From Rouxiella sp. WC2420 (GTDB taxonomy: Bacteria > Pseudomonadota > Gammaproteobacteria > Enterobacterales > Enterobacteriaceae), in assembly GCF_041200025.1 (NCBI RefSeq), contig NZ_CP165628.1, positions 4,588,001 to 4,652,000 of the forward strand: a DNA stretch of 64,000 nucleotides, read 5' to 3'. This document shows positions 12,397-24,248 of the stretch, in pieces. Position 1 is the first letter of the stretch. Every line of letters begins with the position of its first letter. The notes under the pieces are model-generated. The model was not told the origin of the DNA. It ran no database searches and saw nothing but the letters and a program-made list of their open reading frames with translations. The translations under genes were made by a program, and so were the position numbers.

Positions 12397-13383
12397 GTGT
12401 TTAAAAAATTACTGCCCTGCCTGATGCTGGTCGCTGCACCGGCATTCGCTGCCAAGCCTGTTCTCACTGTATACACCTACGACTCCTTCTCCGCCGATTG
12501 GGGCCCTGGCCCGGCGATAAAGAAAGCTTTCGAAGCCGACTGCGGCTGCGAGCTGAAATATGTTCCTTTAGAAGATGGCGTTTCACTGCTGAACCGCCTG
12601 CGGATGGAGGGGAAAAACAGCCCAGCCGACGTGGTTGTAGGCCTTGATAACAACCTGTTGCAGGCAGCCGAGCAAACTGGCCTGTTTGCCAAACCTGCCG
12701 TCGACCAAACTCAGCTCGATATTCCGGGCGGCTGGCACGACAGCACTTTCGTTCCTTACGACTATGGTTACTTCGCTTTCGTCTATAACAAAGACAAACT
12801 AAAAAACCCGCCGAAGAGTCTGAAGGAATTGGTCGACAGCCCGCAGCCCTGGAAAATCATCTATGAAGATCCACGCACCAGCACGCCTGGCTTGGGCCTG
12901 CTGCTATGGATGCAAAAAGTTTACGGTGACAAAGCGCCAGAGGCCTGGCAGAAGCTGGCGAAGAAGACTGTAACGGTCACTAAAGGTTGGAGTGAAGCCT
13001 ATGGCCTGTTCCTGAAAGGGGAAAGCGATCTGGTGCTGAGCTACACCACTTCTCCGGCATACCATATTATTGAAGAGAAAAAAGACAACTACGCGGCGGC
13101 CAATTTCAGCGAAGGTCACTATCTGCAAGTTGAAGTTGCCGGCCAGCTTGCGGCCAGCAAGCATCCGGAGTTGGCGGCCAAATTTATGAAATTTGTCACC
13201 AGCCCGGGTTTCCAGAACGCTATTCCTACCGGCAACTGGATGTATCCGGTGGTGAAATTGCCGCTGCCAGCAGGATATGATGCCCTGACCGTACCGAGCA
13301 TTTCGCTTCAATACAGCGCCAAAACCGTCGCTGAGAACCGCAGTAAATGGATCCAGGCATGGCAGAACGCCGTCAGCCATTAA
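12397..13383 (+). CDS. thiB: Thiamin ABC transporter, periplasmic binding protein
   Basis: Periplasmic receptor for thiamin, TMP and TPP that feeds ThiPQ. From GTG 12397 the protein is 328 residues with a Sec signal peptide (MFKKLLPCLMLVAAPAFA) and mature start near AKPVLTVYTYDSFS. GTG is preferred to the upstream TTG at 12385 because TTGGAG at 12385-12390 is itself the ribosome-binding site, and the family starts there. Long identity with E. coli ThiB, for example TSTPGLGLLLWMQKVYGD and FLKGESDLVLSYTTSPAYH. Regulated by the upstream TPP riboswitch. Confidence 0.95.
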   Translation: MFKKLLPCLMLVAAPAFAAKPVLTVYTYDSFSADWGPGPAIKKAFEADCGCELKYVPLEDGVSLLNRLRMEGKNSPADVVVGLDNNLLQAAEQTGLFAKPAVDQTQLDIPGGWHDSTFVPYDYGYFAFVYNKDKLKNPPKSLKELVDSPQPWKIIYEDPRTSTPGLGLLLWMQKVYGDKAPEAWQKLAKKTVTVTKGWSEAYGLFLKGESDLVLSYTTSPAYHIIEEKKDNYAAANFSEGHYLQVEVAGQLAASKHPELAAKFMKFVTSPGFQNAIPTGNWMYPVVKLPLPAGYDALTVPSISLQYSAKTVAENRSKWIQAWQNAVSH

Positions 13384-14969
13384 TCCCCAACTGGCTATGG
13401 CCCGGTGCCATAGCCGCATTGGTTATCCTGCTGGTGGCCTTTTTGGCACTCGGCTCACTGCTGCGCCATGCCCCGGCACTCCAGCTAAAAGCCGTCTGGC
13501 AGGATAGCTATTTGTGGCACGTCATCCGTTTCACCTTTTGGCAGGCACTGCTGTCGGCGCTATGTTCCGTGTTACCGGCCATCTTACTTGCCCGCAGCCT
13601 TTATCGGCGGCGTTTTCCCGGCAGACAATGGCTGCTGAGACTTTGCGCCATGACACTGGTGCTGCCAGTGCTGGTCGCGGTGTTTGGTATCCTTAGCGTT
13701 TATGGCCGCGAAGGCTGGCTCGCCCAACTGTTCGCAGCGTTAGGGCTTCAATACCGTTTCTCGCCTTATGGGCTGCAAGGCATTCTGCTGGCTCATGTGT
13801 TCTTTAATTTGCCGCTGGTAACGCGCCTGCTGCTGCAATCCCTTGAAAACATTGCCATCGAGCAGCGCCAGCTTGCCGCTCAGCTTGGCATGAACGGCTG
13901 GCAACAGTTTAAATTCGTGGAATGGCCAGCATTAAGACGACAAATTCTCCCCGCCGCCGCGCTGATTTTCATGCTCTGTTTTGCCAGTTTTGCCACTGTG
14001 CTATCGCTGGGTGGCGGTCCGAAAGCCACTACCATCGAGCTGGCTATCTATCAGGCTCTGAGTTATGACTACGATTTAGGCCGCGCCGCGCTATTGGCAT
14101 TGATTCAGCTATTCTGCTGTCTTGGATTGGTGCTGCTGAGCCAGAAGCTCAGTCAGGCGCTGCCGGTTGGGCATACGCACGCCCAGCGCTGGCGCGATCC
14201 GGCCGATTCACTGTTTCGCCGATTCAGCGATGGCTTACTTATTCTGCTTGCCCTACTGCTTATCTTGCCGCCGCTGGTGGCCGTCATCCTCAGCGGCTTG
14301 AATCATTCCCTGCTCGCCGTGCTACATCAGGAAGCGCTATGGCAATCGCTGTGGATGTCAGTCCGACTGGCCATTGGCAGCGGCCTGCTGTGCCTGCTGC
14401 TGGCAATGATGTTGTTATGGAGCAGCCGCGAACTTCGCCTGCGTCAGCGTAATAACTGGGGGCAAAGTCTGGAACTTTCAGGAATGCTGATTTTGGCGAT
14501 GCCCGGCATCGTACTGGCCACCGGCTTCTTTTTGCTGCTCAGCGACACCAGCGGACTGCCACAGTCACCGTGGATGCTGGTAATTCTCACTAATGCGCTG
14601 ATGGCTATCCCTTACGCACTGAAAGTTCTCGAAAATCCGATGCGTGACGTGGCCGAGCGCTATTCATTGCTGTGCTTGTCGCTGGATATGAAGGGCTGGA
14701 ACAGGCTGCGCTGGATTGAATTGAGCGCCCTTAAACGGCCGATGACGCAGGCGCTGGCGTTTGCCTGTGTGCTTTCGTTAGGTGACTTTGGAGTAATCGC
14801 GCTATTTGGTAATGAAAATTTCCGTACACTGCCTTTCTATCTCTATCAGCAGATGGGCTCGTACCGCAACCAGCAAGGCGCAGTGACGGCGATGCTGTTA
14901 CTGATATTATGTTTCCTGCTGTTTACCCTTATCGAAAGATTACCGGGCCGCCATGCTGAATCTAAATAA
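13359..14969 (+). CDS. thiP: Thiamin ABC transporter, permease
   Basis: Inner-membrane permease with two fused permease halves and about 12 membrane segments. Start set at ATG 13359 ([12 protein letters not shown]), matching the E. coli N terminus, giving 536 residues and a 25-bp overlap with thiB; an ATG at 13347 would add four residues. The binding-protein-dependent transport signature occurs in each half ([17 protein letters not shown] and [19 protein letters not shown]), the contact points for ThiQ. Confidence 0.95.
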   Translation: MAERRQPLIPNWLWPGAIAALVILLVAFLALGSLLRHAPALQLKAVWQDSYLWHVIRFTFWQALLSALCSVLPAILLARSLYRRRFPGRQWLLRLCAMTLVLPVLVAVFGILSVYGREGWLAQLFAALGLQYRFSPYGLQGILLAHVFFNLPLVTRLLLQSLENIAIEQRQLAAQLGMNGWQQFKFVEWPALRRQILPAAALIFMLCFASFATVLSLGGGPKATTIELAIYQALSYDYDLGRAALLALIQLFCCLGLVLLSQKLSQALPVGHTHAQRWRDPADSLFRRFSDGLLILLALLLILPPLVAVILSGLNHSLLAVLHQEALWQSLWMSVRLAIGSGLLCLLLAMMLLWSSRELRLRQRNNWGQSLELSGMLILAMPGIVLATGFFLLLSDTSGLPQSPWMLVILTNALMAIPYALKVLENPMRDVAERYSLLCLSLDMKGWNRLRWIELSALKRPMTQALAFACVLSLGDFGVIALFGNENFRTLPFYLYQQMGSYRNQQGAVTAMLLLILCFLLFTLIERLPGRHAESK

Positions 14970-15660
14970 AGTCACTTATTTGTATGAACATTTACCGATG
15001 CGCTTTGACCTGCATATCGCTGCCGGCGAACGCGTGGCGATCCTTGGACCCAGCGGCGCAGGAAAAAGCACCCTGCTGAGCCTGATTGCCGGTTTTTTGT
15101 CGCCGGGATTAGGCACCATCGAGCTGAATCAGCAGGATCATACTCATTCGCCACCGGCAAAACGTCCGGTTTCGATGCTGTTTCAGGAAAACAATCTGTT
15201 TTCGCATCTTTCGGTTCGCCAGAATATGGGGCTGGGGCTGCATCCTGGCCTGAAGCTTGATGCCGACCAGAAACAGAAGTTAACTGAGCTGGCTCAACAG
15301 GTTGGGCTAAAAGAGTGTCTGGATCGCCTGCCTTCACAGCTTTCCGGTGGGCAGAGACAACGTGTGGCACTGGCCCGCTGCCTGCTGCGCAGCCAGCCTA
15401 TTTTACTGCTGGACGAGCCCTTCTCCGCCTTGGATCCGGCCCTGCGAAGTGAAATGCTCGCCCTGCTCGACAGTGTGTGTCAGCAGCAGCAACTTACACT
15501 GCTGATGGTGTCGCACAACCTTGACGATGCGGCGCGCATTGCTGAAAGAACGTTACTGGTGGTTGATGGCCGCGTGTTTTATGACGGGCCGACTCAGGCA
15601 CTGACCGACGGCAGCGCCCCAGAAGCAGCAATATTGGGAATGAGTAAAATTATTGGCTAA
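14953..15660 (+). CDS. thiQ: Thiamin ABC transporter, ATPase
   Basis: ATP-binding subunit that powers ThiBP. All ABC motifs are present in 235 residues: Walker [10 protein letters not shown] near residue 32, Q loop FQENN, signature LSGGQRQR, Walker [13 protein letters not shown], and the H-loop histidine in MVSHN. It overlaps thiP by 17 bp. Last gene of the thi operon; the 114 bp to convergent yabI show no strong terminator. Confidence 0.96.
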   Translation: MLNLNKVTYLYEHLPMRFDLHIAAGERVAILGPSGAGKSTLLSLIAGFLSPGLGTIELNQQDHTHSPPAKRPVSMLFQENNLFSHLSVRQNMGLGLHPGLKLDADQKQKLTELAQQVGLKECLDRLPSQLSGGQRQRVALARCLLRSQPILLLDEPFSALDPALRSEMLALLDSVCQQQQLTLLMVSHNLDDAARIAERTLLVVDGRVFYDGPTQALTDGSAPEAAILGMSKIIG

Positions 15661-15774
15661 AGGATTTTGACACCATGGCAAGGCGCAAGTTTGTGAGTCC
15701 CAATGAGCATATAAATTAAGTTATCGGGATACACATTTGCGGCCAACGCTGCCATGGCACTAAGGGATAGGCTG

Positions 15775-16542
15775 TTACCGAGTGATTACCTTGTAGAGCA
15801 AATGAGCGTAAATCGGCATTAGCGGCTGCTTACTTAGCATATAGATGCTAATCACTGTCGCCGCGAGGCTCAGTAAACTCACCCAACGCAGGCGTGGCAA
15901 AGGCAACCATCGAGTAACCGCATCCGATTTTGTTTTATCAGAACGCAGCCAGCGCCAAAGCAACCAGGCACTGAGCCAAATCAGCACCACGGTAATAAAC
16001 AACGCCCATTTGAACACCGAGCTTTCATGGCTGTGCGGAATATCAATTGCCACCCCGGCCAGAATACCCGGCAAGAAATAAACAGGTGGCCAGGTGATAC
16101 AGCCGACAATGTTTGGCGGGGCGAATTTATAAGGCGGCAGGTTGAGCATGCCCGCAAGCAGCGGTACCAAAGGTCGGGTCGGTCCGATAAAGCGTCCAAG
16201 GATCACAGTCGCAAAGCTGTGCTGCTCAAGGGCATTGCCAGTTTTGTCGACTATTGACTGATAACGTTTTAAAAAAGACCAATTGTGTAGCGGCTCCTTA
16301 AAGGCGCGTCCGATAAAGTAAGACGCCCAATCGCCAAAGAAACAGCCTAGTCCTGCAGCTAACCATGCTTCGTAAAGACCTACCTGACCACTACCGATCA
16401 GCGTACCTAGTGTCGCCATCATGACGGTGCCGGGCAACAGCAGTCCCACTAACGCCATCGACTCGAAAAATGCCACGACAGAAACAATGATAAGTGCGAA
16501 ACCCACTGACTGAGCGACCAAATGTTGTAGATAGGCTTCCAT
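15775..16542 (-). CDS. yabI: DedA-family inner-membrane protein YabI
   Basis: DedA/SNARE-associated family membrane protein; family members act in membrane homeostasis and some are undecaprenyl-phosphate flippases, but the specific role of YabI is not settled. The 255 residues hold the family motif GRFIGPTRPLVPLLAGML near residue 115 and several hydrophobic segments. Its position next to thiQ matches E. coli. CTGGAA upstream of ATG 16542 is a fair ribosome-binding site. Confidence 0.92.
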   Translation of the reverse strand: MEAYLQHLVAQSVGFALIIVSVVAFFESMALVGLLLPGTVMMATLGTLIGSGQVGLYEAWLAAGLGCFFGDWASYFIGRAFKEPLHNWSFLKRYQSIVDKTGNALEQHSFATVILGRFIGPTRPLVPLLAGMLNLPPYKFAPPNIVGCITWPPVYFLPGILAGVAIDIPHSHESSVFKWALFITVVLIWLSAWLLWRWLRSDKTKSDAVTRWLPLPRLRWVSLLSLAATVISIYMLSKQPLMPIYAHLLYKVITR

Positions 16543-17002
16543 ATAATTCCAGAGTTAAGGTACGCATCACGCGCACGGTACGGCAAACCTTTATTTCTTA
16601 TAAGGTTGAAAACTGTCAACGCACAACAGACGATTTACGCTCTGAGTGACCAGCAAGAAGTTTAGCCCTTGAAATCGAGACCTCAAGGTTTTGCACTTTA
16701 GTGTAGCCATCACAGCTTAAGCGAAAATGAAAGAGGCTGAATTGTCGGTAAATGGTAAAGGCGAGTCAACCCAGTAATTGTATGCGCATTTAATCCTTCT
16801 CTTTTGTCACTGGTTGCTCAACTGGCTGCTTTAACCACAGGAACTGTATAAATAACCATGCTATATTTAGTGTGTCACTTCCCTTTAACAGCAGCATTTT
16901 CCGAAGCCTTTGCGCTAAAAAATTCGTTTACCAGCCGCTATCAATAAGCACTTATCTATAGAAATCGAGGTCGTTATCAACCACGTTACTGCGCAACCCA
17001 AC
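16543..17002. other. yabI-polB gap where E. coli has araCBAD
   Basis: A 460-bp gap with no credible gene on either strand. In E. coli this interval contains the arabinose genes araC and araBAD; nothing resembling them remains. It holds the polB control region, including a LexA-like sequence listed separately. Confidence 0.75.
16844..16859 (+). promoter_or_regulatory. Degenerate LexA-box-like site upstream of polB
   Basis: CTGTATAAATAACCAT resembles the E. coli polB LexA box (CTGTATAAAACCACAG, from memory): the left half is intact and the right half is poor. polB is SOS-induced in E. coli, so the location is right, but the match is weak. Confidence 0.35.
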
Positions 17003-19372
17003 TTGCAGACTCAGCCACGCCAAGGCTTCGTGCTGACCCGGCATTGGCGCGATACACCGCAGGGAACGGAAGTCGACTTCTGGCTGGCAACCGACGAAGG
17101 TCCACAAAAAATTCGACTGCCCGCACAGGAATCAGTGGCCTTTCTGCCTGTTGAACAGCAGGAGAGAACGGAACAACTGTTGCTCGGCGAAAAGGGCTAT
17201 ATCCTGCGTCCGCTGCCGTTAAAAGATTTCCGCCTGCGCCCGGTAGTTGGACTTTATTGCAACGGCCATCGCCAACTGATGCGCATTGAAAAAATGCTAA
17301 AAGATGGAGGTCTTACTCTTTATGAGGCCGATATCCGCCCGCCGGAACGATTCCTGATGGAGCGTTACATCACCGCACCGGTGTGGTTCACCGGCACGCC
17401 AGGCAGTGATGGTATCCTGCTGAATACCAAGATGAAGCCCGCAGAAACTTACCGCCCTACGCTTAAATTATGTTCGCTGGATATTGAAACCAGCGGCAAT
17501 GGCGAGCTTTATTGCATCGGCCTCGAAGGCTGCGGCCAGCGCGATGTCTACATGCTCGGTCCAGCCAACGGAACTCCCGGCAGTCACGGTGATTTCAACC
17601 TCGAGTACGTGGACAGCCGCCCACAGCTGCTACACAAACTCAATGATTGGCTGCAGCGCAATGACCCGGACGCGATCATCGGCTGGAGCGTTGTGCAGTT
17701 TGACCTGCGAGTTCTGCAGAAACACGCCGATCGTTACAAGATCCCGCTGCGTTTTGGCCGCGACGGCAGCGCGCTTGAATGGCGTGAGCACGGTTTTAAA
17801 CAAGGGCACTTTTTTGCACAGGCCGCTGGCCGGTTGATTGTTGACGGCATTGAAGCACTAAAATCAGCGACCTGGAACTTTCCGAGCTTTAGTCTGGAAT
17901 ACGTCTCGCAAACTTTACTCGGCGAAGGCAAAGCGATTGACAACCCCTATCAGCGTCTGGCAGAAATTGAGCAACGCTTCCGCCAAGATAAACCCGCTCT
18001 GGCCCGCTATAACCTCAAAGACTGCGAACTGGTCACTCGCATTTTTGCCAAAACCGAGCTGCTGTCGTTTCTGCTGGAACGCGCGTCGGTAACGGGATTA
18101 GCAGCCGATCGCAGCGGCGGATCAGTGGCGGCATTTACCCATCTTTATCTGCCGCGCATGCATCGTATCGGTTTTGTGGCACCCAATATGGGAGAGCGGC
18201 CCGACGAAAACAGTCCCGGCGGGTTTGTGATGGACTCTCGCCCCGGCTTGTATGATTCGGTGCTGGTGCTCGATTATAAAAGCCTGTATCCGTCGATCAT
18301 CCGCACCTTTCTCATCGACCCGGTGGGCTTGATTACCGGACTGGATCAACCGGATGATGCCCATTCGGTTCCCGGCTTTCGAGAGGCATATTTTTCACGC
18401 ACTCAGCACTGCCTTCCTGAAATAGTCCGTCAGATTTGGCAAGGGCGTGAGGCGGCGAAAAAACTGAACAATCAGCCACTTTCACAGGCGCTGAAGATTA
18501 TTATGAACGCGCTCTATGGCGTATTGGGAACCAGCAGCTGCCGCTTTTTCGATTCTCGACTGGCTTCATCGATTACCCTGCGCGGCCACGAGATCATGCA
18601 GCAAACCCGTAAACTTATAGAAGAAGAAGGCTATCAGGTAATTTATGGTGATACGGATTCAACCTTCGTTTGGCTAAACAGCGCACATAGCAACGAAGAT
18701 GCCAATGAGATTGGCCAACGGCTGGTGGTGAAAGTCAATCAATGGTGGAAGACGCATCTTAACCAGGAGCTGGGTCTTGAAAGTGCGTTGGAGCTGGAGT
18801 TTGAAACGCATTATCAACGTTTCCTGATGCCCACTATTCGTGGCTCCGAATTAGGCAGTAAAAAACGTTACGCCGGCCTTGTAAAAGACGCAGACGGGGA
18901 GCATATGGTTTACAAGGGGCTGGAAACTGTTCGTACCGACTGGACCAAACTGGCGCAGACTTTTCAACAGGCGCTGTATGAGCGGATTTTCCACGAGCAG
19001 CCTTACCAGGACTATATTCGCGATTATGTTGCGAGCACTCTGAACGGGGAATTTGACGACCAGCTTGTCTACCGTAAACGTCTACGTCGCAAGCTGACTG
19101 AGTATGAGCGCAACGTTCCGCCCCACGTTCGCGCGGCACGTCTGGCCGATGAATATAATTTGGCCAACGGTCGACCCATGCAGTATCAGAACGGCGGCTG
19201 GATAAGCTATGTTATGACGACTTCAGGACCGGAGCCGCTGGAGAACCGTCAATCGCCTATCGACTATGATCATTACATCGAGAAACAACTCGAACCGGTC
19301 GCAGACGGCATTCTTCCGTTCCTGCATGACGATTTTGCTACACTGATAACAGGTCAAATGGGATTGTTTTAA
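17003..19372 (+). CDS. polB: DNA polymerase II
   Basis: Family-B DNA polymerase with proofreading exonuclease, used in damage bypass and repair. Exo I is SLDIETSG (Asp160/Glu162), Exo III is YNLKDCELV, polymerase motif A is [10 protein letters not shown], and motif C is YGDTDST. It ends in GQMGLF, a sliding-clamp-binding tail as in E. coli. The start is uncertain: TTG 17003 gives 789 residues and aligns with the E. coli start but has no ribosome-binding site. GAGG at 16967-16970 is well spaced only for a non-standard ATC at 16976, which would give 798 residues. Confidence 0.94.
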   Translation: MQTQPRQGFVLTRHWRDTPQGTEVDFWLATDEGPQKIRLPAQESVAFLPVEQQERTEQLLLGEKGYILRPLPLKDFRLRPVVGLYCNGHRQLMRIEKMLKDGGLTLYEADIRPPERFLMERYITAPVWFTGTPGSDGILLNTKMKPAETYRPTLKLCSLDIETSGNGELYCIGLEGCGQRDVYMLGPANGTPGSHGDFNLEYVDSRPQLLHKLNDWLQRNDPDAIIGWSVVQFDLRVLQKHADRYKIPLRFGRDGSALEWREHGFKQGHFFAQAAGRLIVDGIEALKSATWNFPSFSLEYVSQTLLGEGKAIDNPYQRLAEIEQRFRQDKPALARYNLKDCELVTRIFAKTELLSFLLERASVTGLAADRSGGSVAAFTHLYLPRMHRIGFVAPNMGERPDENSPGGFVMDSRPGLYDSVLVLDYKSLYPSIIRTFLIDPVGLITGLDQPDDAHSVPGFREAYFSRTQHCLPEIVRQIWQGREAAKKLNNQPLSQALKIIMNALYGVLGTSSCRFFDSRLASSITLRGHEIMQQTRKLIEEEGYQVIYGDTDSTFVWLNSAHSNEDANEIGQRLVVKVNQWWKTHLNQELGLESALELEFETHYQRFLMPTIRGSELGSKKRYAGLVKDADGEHMVYKGLETVRTDWTKLAQTFQQALYERIFHEQPYQDYIRDYVASTLNGEFDDQLVYRKRLRRKLTEYERNVPPHVRAARLADEYNLANGRPMQYQNGGWISYVMTTSGPEPLENRQSPIDYDHYIEKQLEPVADGILPFLHDDFATLITGQMGLF

Positions 19373-19572
19373 CCATATGGCGCAATGACAGGTGACGAAC
19401 GGCCTACCTTCAATTAACATAGCGCCCTTTCCCATTTCTTATCTAACCTCAAAAAATTAATAACTCCACGCCTTAATGGGCGGGGAAAGAAAAGCTATTA
19501 CATAAAGTTTGATAATTATCAGTTAAAGGGCACTACAGCCCAACAGACAGACACAAAGCACAGAGAGACAAT

Positions 19573-22470
19573 ATGCCCTTTACACTTGGTCAACGCTGGA
19601 TAAGCGACACGGAAAGCGAATTAGGTTTAGGTACTGTGGTCGCAGTAGACACGCGCATGGTCACCCTGCTTTTCCCCGCTACTGGTGAAAACCGCCTGTA
19701 TGCCAGAAGTGATTCCCCTATCACCCGCGTAATGTTCAACCCGGGCGATACCATCAGTTGCCACGAGGGATGGCAGCTGAAAGTTGAAGAAGTCGTCGAG
19801 GACAAAGGTCTGCTCACTTATGTGGGAACGCGTCTGGACACCGACGAAGAAGGTGTGGCAATGCGTGAAGTGCTGCTCGACAGCAAACTGACCTTCAGCA
19901 AGCCTCAGGATCGCCTGTTTGCCGGTCAGATTGACCGCATGGACCGCTTCGCTCTGCGTTTTCGTGCACGCAAATATCAACGTGAACAGTTCCGCCTGGA
20001 ATTTGGCGGCCTGCGCGGCATGCGTGCCAGTCTGATCCCACACCAGCTGCACATCGCCTATGAAGTCGGCCAGCGCCATGCGCCACGCGTTCTGTTAGCC
20101 GATGAAGTCGGTCTGGGTAAAACCATCGAAGCGGGGATGATCATCCACCAGCAGCTGCTTTCTGGCCGCGCCGAGCGTGTGCTGATTGTGGTGCCCGAGA
20201 CCCTGCAGCACCAGTGGCTGGTCGAGATGCTGCGCCGTTTCAACCTGCGTTTCTCGCTGTTTGATGACGATCGTTACGCCGAATCACGCCATGACGCGAC
20301 CAACCCGTTTGAGTCCGAGCAGCTAGTTATCTGTTCTCTGGACTTCGTGCGCCGCAATAAACAGCGCCTCGAAGAGCTGAACGACGCAGAGTGGGACATG
20401 CTGGTCGTCGATGAAGCCCATCATCTGGTTTGGAGTGAAGACGCGCCAAGCCGTGAATACATGGTGATTGAGCAACTTGCACAGAATATTCCAAGCGTGC
20501 TGTTGTTGACCGCAACTCCTGAGCAGTTAGGTCAGGAAAGCCACTTTGCCCGCCTGCGTTTGCTGGATCCGGACCGTTTCCACGATTACGAAGAGTTTAT
20601 CGAAGAACAGCAGCAATATCAGCCGGTTGCCGATGCAGTCACCCTGTTGCTCAACAAACAGCCGCTGACTCCTGAAGCGCTGGCCCTGCTGGGTGAGAGC
20701 GTAGGCAATGCAGACGTTGATACTTTGCTCACCGCCGCCAATAAAGGTGATGAAGACGCTGCTAAAAAATTGGTTGCGATGCTGATGGACCGCCACGGCA
20801 CCAGCCGCGTGCTGTTCCGCAACACCCGTAACGGGGTTAAAGGTTTCCCGGAGCGGCATCTGCAGGCCATCAAGCTGCCACTGCCGACCCAGTATCAGAC
20901 GGCGATTAAAGTCTCCGGCATCATGGGTGCCAAGAAATCTCAGGAAGCCCGCGCGCTGGATATGCTGTATCCAGAACAAATTTATCAAGAATTTGAAGGT
21001 GATAACGCGACCTGGTGGAACTTCGACCCACGCGTCGAATGGCTGCTCGGTTACCTTACTGCCAACCGTGATAAAAAAGTGTTGGTTATCTGTGCCAAAT
21101 CAGCCACCGCGTTGCAGCTGGAACAGGTTCTGCGTGAGCGTGAAGCGATTCGCGCTGCGGTGTTCCATGAAGGCTTGTCGATTATTGAACGTGACCGTGC
21201 AGCGGCTTATTTTGCCTCTGAAGAAGATGGCGCGCAGGTATTGCTGTGTTCTGAAATCGGTTCGGAAGGCCGTAACTTCCAGTTTGCCAGCAAAATGGTG
21301 ATGTTTGACCTGCCGTTCAACCCGGACCTGCTTGAACAGCGTATTGGCCGTCTGGACCGTATCGGCCAGCAAAATGACATCGAAATTATGGTGCCATATC
21401 TGGAGCAAACCGCTCAGGCAATCCTGCTGCGTTGGTTCCACGAGGGTCTGGATGCGTTTGAACACACTTGCCCGACCGGGCGCACCATCTACGACGGCAG
21501 CTATCAGCAGCTAATTGGTTTTCTTGCGACGCCAGCAGAACAGGAAGGCCTCGATGAGTTTATCCTCACCTGCCGTGAGCAGCATGATGCGCTGAAACAG
21601 CAGTTGGAGCAGGGTCGTGACCGCCTGCTGGAGATGCACTCTAACGGCGGTGAACCGGCGCAGGCGCTGGCAACGGCGATTGCCGCGCAGGATGACGACG
21701 TTAATCTGGTGAATTTCGCGCTAAATCTGTTTGATATCGTGGGTATCAATCAGGAAGACCGCAGCGATAATCTGATTATCCTGACGCCTTCCGATCATAT
21801 GCTGGTGCCGGATTTCCCGGGGCTGCCGCAAGATGGCTGCACCGTCACTTTCGATCGTGAGCAAGCGCTATCACGCGAAGATGCCCAGTTTATCAGTTGG
21901 GAACACCCGATCATCCGCAATGGTCTGGACCTGATCCTTTCTGGTGACACCGGAAGCTGCGCGGTTTCTATCTTGAAAAACAAAGCGTTGCCAGTGGGCA
22001 CGTTGCTGGCCGAACTGCTGTACGTGGTGGAATGTCAGGCACCTAAACACTTGCAACTGACCCGCTTCCTGCCGCCAACGCCGGTGCGCATGCTGATGGA
22101 CCGCAAAGGCACCAATCTTGCAGCACAGGTCGAGTTTGAAAGCTTTAACCGCCAGCTGAATGCAATAAATCGCCATAACTCAAGCAAGCTGGTTAACGCC
22201 GTGCAGCAAGATGTTCATGCCATGCTGCAACAGGCCGAACCTCTGATCGCGGTAGAAGCACAGGCATTGATTGAAACCGCCAAGGTTGAAGCCGATCAGC
22301 AACTTAGCCTGGAGCTCGAGCGCCTTAAAGCGTTGAAAGAGGTGAATCCAAACATTCGTGATGACGAGCTTGAGGCAATTGATTCTAATCGTAAACAGGT
22401 GCTGAACAGCCTTAACGATGCCAGTTGGCGTCTTGATGCCATTCGTCTGGTTGTGGTGAGCCATCAATGA
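19573..22470 (+). CDS. rapA: RNA polymerase recycling ATPase RapA
   Basis: SWI/SNF-type ATPase bound to RNA polymerase that promotes recycling after termination. The 965 residues (968 in E. coli) start with the RapA Tudor-like N-terminal domains, then the helicase core with Walker [13 protein letters not shown] near residue 180 and DEAH in VVDEAHHL. The second helicase lobe contains GSEGRNFQF and [11 protein letters not shown], and a C-terminal RapA-specific domain follows. AGAGAGA precedes the ATG. It overlaps rluA by 4 bp (ATGA), so the two are co-translated. Confidence 0.97.
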   Translation: MPFTLGQRWISDTESELGLGTVVAVDTRMVTLLFPATGENRLYARSDSPITRVMFNPGDTISCHEGWQLKVEEVVEDKGLLTYVGTRLDTDEEGVAMREVLLDSKLTFSKPQDRLFAGQIDRMDRFALRFRARKYQREQFRLEFGGLRGMRASLIPHQLHIAYEVGQRHAPRVLLADEVGLGKTIEAGMIIHQQLLSGRAERVLIVVPETLQHQWLVEMLRRFNLRFSLFDDDRYAESRHDATNPFESEQLVICSLDFVRRNKQRLEELNDAEWDMLVVDEAHHLVWSEDAPSREYMVIEQLAQNIPSVLLLTATPEQLGQESHFARLRLLDPDRFHDYEEFIEEQQQYQPVADAVTLLLNKQPLTPEALALLGESVGNADVDTLLTAANKGDEDAAKKLVAMLMDRHGTSRVLFRNTRNGVKGFPERHLQAIKLPLPTQYQTAIKVSGIMGAKKSQEARALDMLYPEQIYQEFEGDNATWWNFDPRVEWLLGYLTANRDKKVLVICAKSATALQLEQVLREREAIRAAVFHEGLSIIERDRAAAYFASEEDGAQVLLCSEIGSEGRNFQFASKMVMFDLPFNPDLLEQRIGRLDRIGQQNDIEIMVPYLEQTAQAILLRWFHEGLDAFEHTCPTGRTIYDGSYQQLIGFLATPAEQEGLDEFILTCREQHDALKQQLEQGRDRLLEMHSNGGEPAQALATAIAAQDDDVNLVNFALNLFDIVGINQEDRSDNLIILTPSDHMLVPDFPGLPQDGCTVTFDREQALSREDAQFISWEHPIIRNGLDLILSGDTGSCAVSILKNKALPVGTLLAELLYVVECQAPKHLQLTRFLPPTPVRMLMDRKGTNLAAQVEFESFNRQLNAINRHNSSKLVNAVQQDVHAMLQQAEPLIAVEAQALIETAKVEADQQLSLELERLKALKEVNPNIRDDELEAIDSNRKQVLNSLNDASWRLDAIRLVVVSHQ

Positions 22471-23153
22471 TAACGCCACCGCCGTCAAACATTCTGCCGC
22501 TTGAAAACTATCATCCGCCAATCGATCCCTGGTTGCGGGTGCTGTTCCAGGACGAACATCTGATGGTGGTAAACAAGCCGAGCGGGCTGCTGTCCGTTCC
22601 CGGCAAGGCTGCCGAGCATCACGACAGCCTGATGACACGAGTCCAGCGCGATTTCCCGATTGCCGAATCGGTGCATCGTCTGGACTTGTCCACCAGTGGC
22701 GTGATTGCTATAGCATTGACCAAGGAAGCCGAGCGCGAGCTAAAGCGTCAGTTCCGCGAGCGAGAAACCAAGAAGGCCTATGTCGCGCGGGTGTGGGGCC
22801 ATATGGCGGAAGATTACGGCATTATTGATTTGCCGCTAATCTGCGACTATCCGAATCGCCCCAAGCAAAAGGTTTGCCATGAAACCGGCAAGAAAGCGCT
22901 GACTCAGTATGAAGTGCTTTCGTGGGATGCTGACGGTACGACACGGGTGAAGCTTCGCCCGATAACCGGTCGCTCTCATCAGCTTCGCGTTCATCTGCTG
23001 GCGCTGGGGCATCCGATTCTGGGCGACAAGTTTTATGCGCATCCAGAAGCCCTGGCGATGGCACCGCGTTTACAGCTGCATGCGCAAGAACTGTCGATTT
23101 ATCATCCGATTACCGATGAGCCAATGACTTTCAGCTGCGACCCGGATTTCTGA
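22467..23153 (+). CDS. rluA: 23S rRNA/tRNA pseudouridine synthase RluA
   Basis: Makes pseudouridine at 23S rRNA position 746 and tRNA position 32. The RluA-family catalytic motif HRLDLSTSG carries the catalytic Asp73, and [12 protein letters not shown] follows. At 228 residues it is about nine longer than E. coli RluA, the difference being at the N terminus. Start coupled to the rapA stop by ATGA. Confidence 0.95.
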   Translation: MITPPPSNILPLENYHPPIDPWLRVLFQDEHLMVVNKPSGLLSVPGKAAEHHDSLMTRVQRDFPIAESVHRLDLSTSGVIAIALTKEAERELKRQFRERETKKAYVARVWGHMAEDYGIIDLPLICDYPNRPKQKVCHETGKKALTQYEVLSWDADGTTRVKLRPITGRSHQLRVHLLALGHPILGDKFYAHPEALAMAPRLQLHAQELSIYHPITDEPMTFSCDPDF

Positions 23154-23190
23154 TCCCGTAGCGTAATCTTCTATCTTTAAGCATAAAAAA

Positions 23191-23222
23191 AACGCCGTGA
23201 GCACAACTCGCGGCGTTTTTTA
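23191..23222 (+). terminator. Terminator between rapA-rluA and djlA
   Basis: Stem AACGCCG+TGAG / CTCG+CGGCGTT with a 5-base loop (23191-23217), T run on the plus side and A run before it. It is probably bidirectional for the convergent djlA. Confidence 0.85.
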
Positions 23223-23247
23223 TAGCTAACAAAACACAAGCCAAAGG

Positions 23248-24066
23248 TTATTTAAAACCCTTTTCACGCTTGATCAAATCATAGGCTGACTGAATCGACT
23301 GCGCTTTTTGCTTGGCCATCTCCATCATTTCCGGCGGCAGGCCTTTGGCGACCAGCTTGTCGGGATGGTGTTCACTCATTAACTTGCGATAAGCACGTTT
23401 AATGGTGGTGGCATCGTCGGTTGCCTGCACGCCCAACACTTTACAGGCATCGGCCAGCGTCGGCCCCTGAGAGCCGTGCTGGTAGCCACCATGCGAGTAC
23501 TGGCCCTGCTGATTACCGCCAAATTGCTGCCCGCCTTCCATCATGCTCAGGAACTGATCGAACTGATGACGCGAAATACCCAGCTCTTCGGCAATGACGT
23601 ACAACACCTGGCGCTCGTTGGGATGCAGCGAACCATCGGCAAACGCCGCCTGGATCTGGATTTCCAGGAAAGTACGAATCAGATCAAAGCGTCCGAAACA
23701 TACGGTGCGCATTTCTCGCATTTTTTCACGCAGCGGATAATTCCCACCTTTACCCGTGCGAAACGCCTGCTGTGCCGACTCTCTTTGAGCGCCGTGAAGC
23801 TGCATGCGGTCCATAAACAGGCTGGCTACTTGAATATCAGCCTCTGTTACTCGTCCTTTTGATTTGGTTAAATGCCCCATCACCTCAAAGGTGGTGCGGA
23901 AAAAAATAGTTTGTCTTGTCTGCTGATCGGAGAAGAAGCCACGACGTTTTACACTGCGCGCCTTGTCTACCATGTGCCCAACCAACAGCCCCAATACGAT
24001 TCCCCAGAAGCCAATACCGGACATCAAGCCCAATATTAGTCCGAGCAGCTTTCCCCAATACTGCAT
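23248..24066 (-). CDS. djlA: DnaJ-like membrane co-chaperone DjlA
   Basis: Membrane-anchored DnaK co-chaperone. The 272 residues contain one N-terminal membrane segment ([20 protein letters not shown]), a TerB-like middle domain, a Gly/Gln-rich linker near residues 180-200, and a C-terminal J domain with the HPD motif in [14 protein letters not shown]. Divergent from lptD, as in E. coli. Confidence 0.95.
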   Translation of the reverse strand: MQYWGKLLGLILGLMSGIGFWGIVLGLLVGHMVDKARSVKRRGFFSDQQTRQTIFFRTTFEVMGHLTKSKGRVTEADIQVASLFMDRMQLHGAQRESAQQAFRTGKGGNYPLREKMREMRTVCFGRFDLIRTFLEIQIQAAFADGSLHPNERQVLYVIAEELGISRHQFDQFLSMMEGGQQFGGNQQGQYSHGGYQHGSQGPTLADACKVLGVQATDDATTIKRAYRKLMSEHHPDKLVAKGLPPEMMEMAKQKAQSIQSAYDLIKREKGFK

Positions 24067-24248
24067 ATACTCCTCAATTCACAATGCCGTCGCGTAAGAT
24101 TTGCTTTATCATAACCGGCATTTACCGTTGTGCCTAACGGCTACAGCGTAACCCTGTGGATTTATCACTAGCGCAACGATGATGAGTAAGATAGTCTCTG
24201 ACCGTTTGCCGGAATGACGCCTCTGATGACGGAACACACATTTTACGT

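Noticed and set aside
24067-24248. A sigma-E promoter for lptD
   Set aside because: A TCTGA at about 24199 could be a -10, but the matching GGAACTT -35 is absent at the right spacing.
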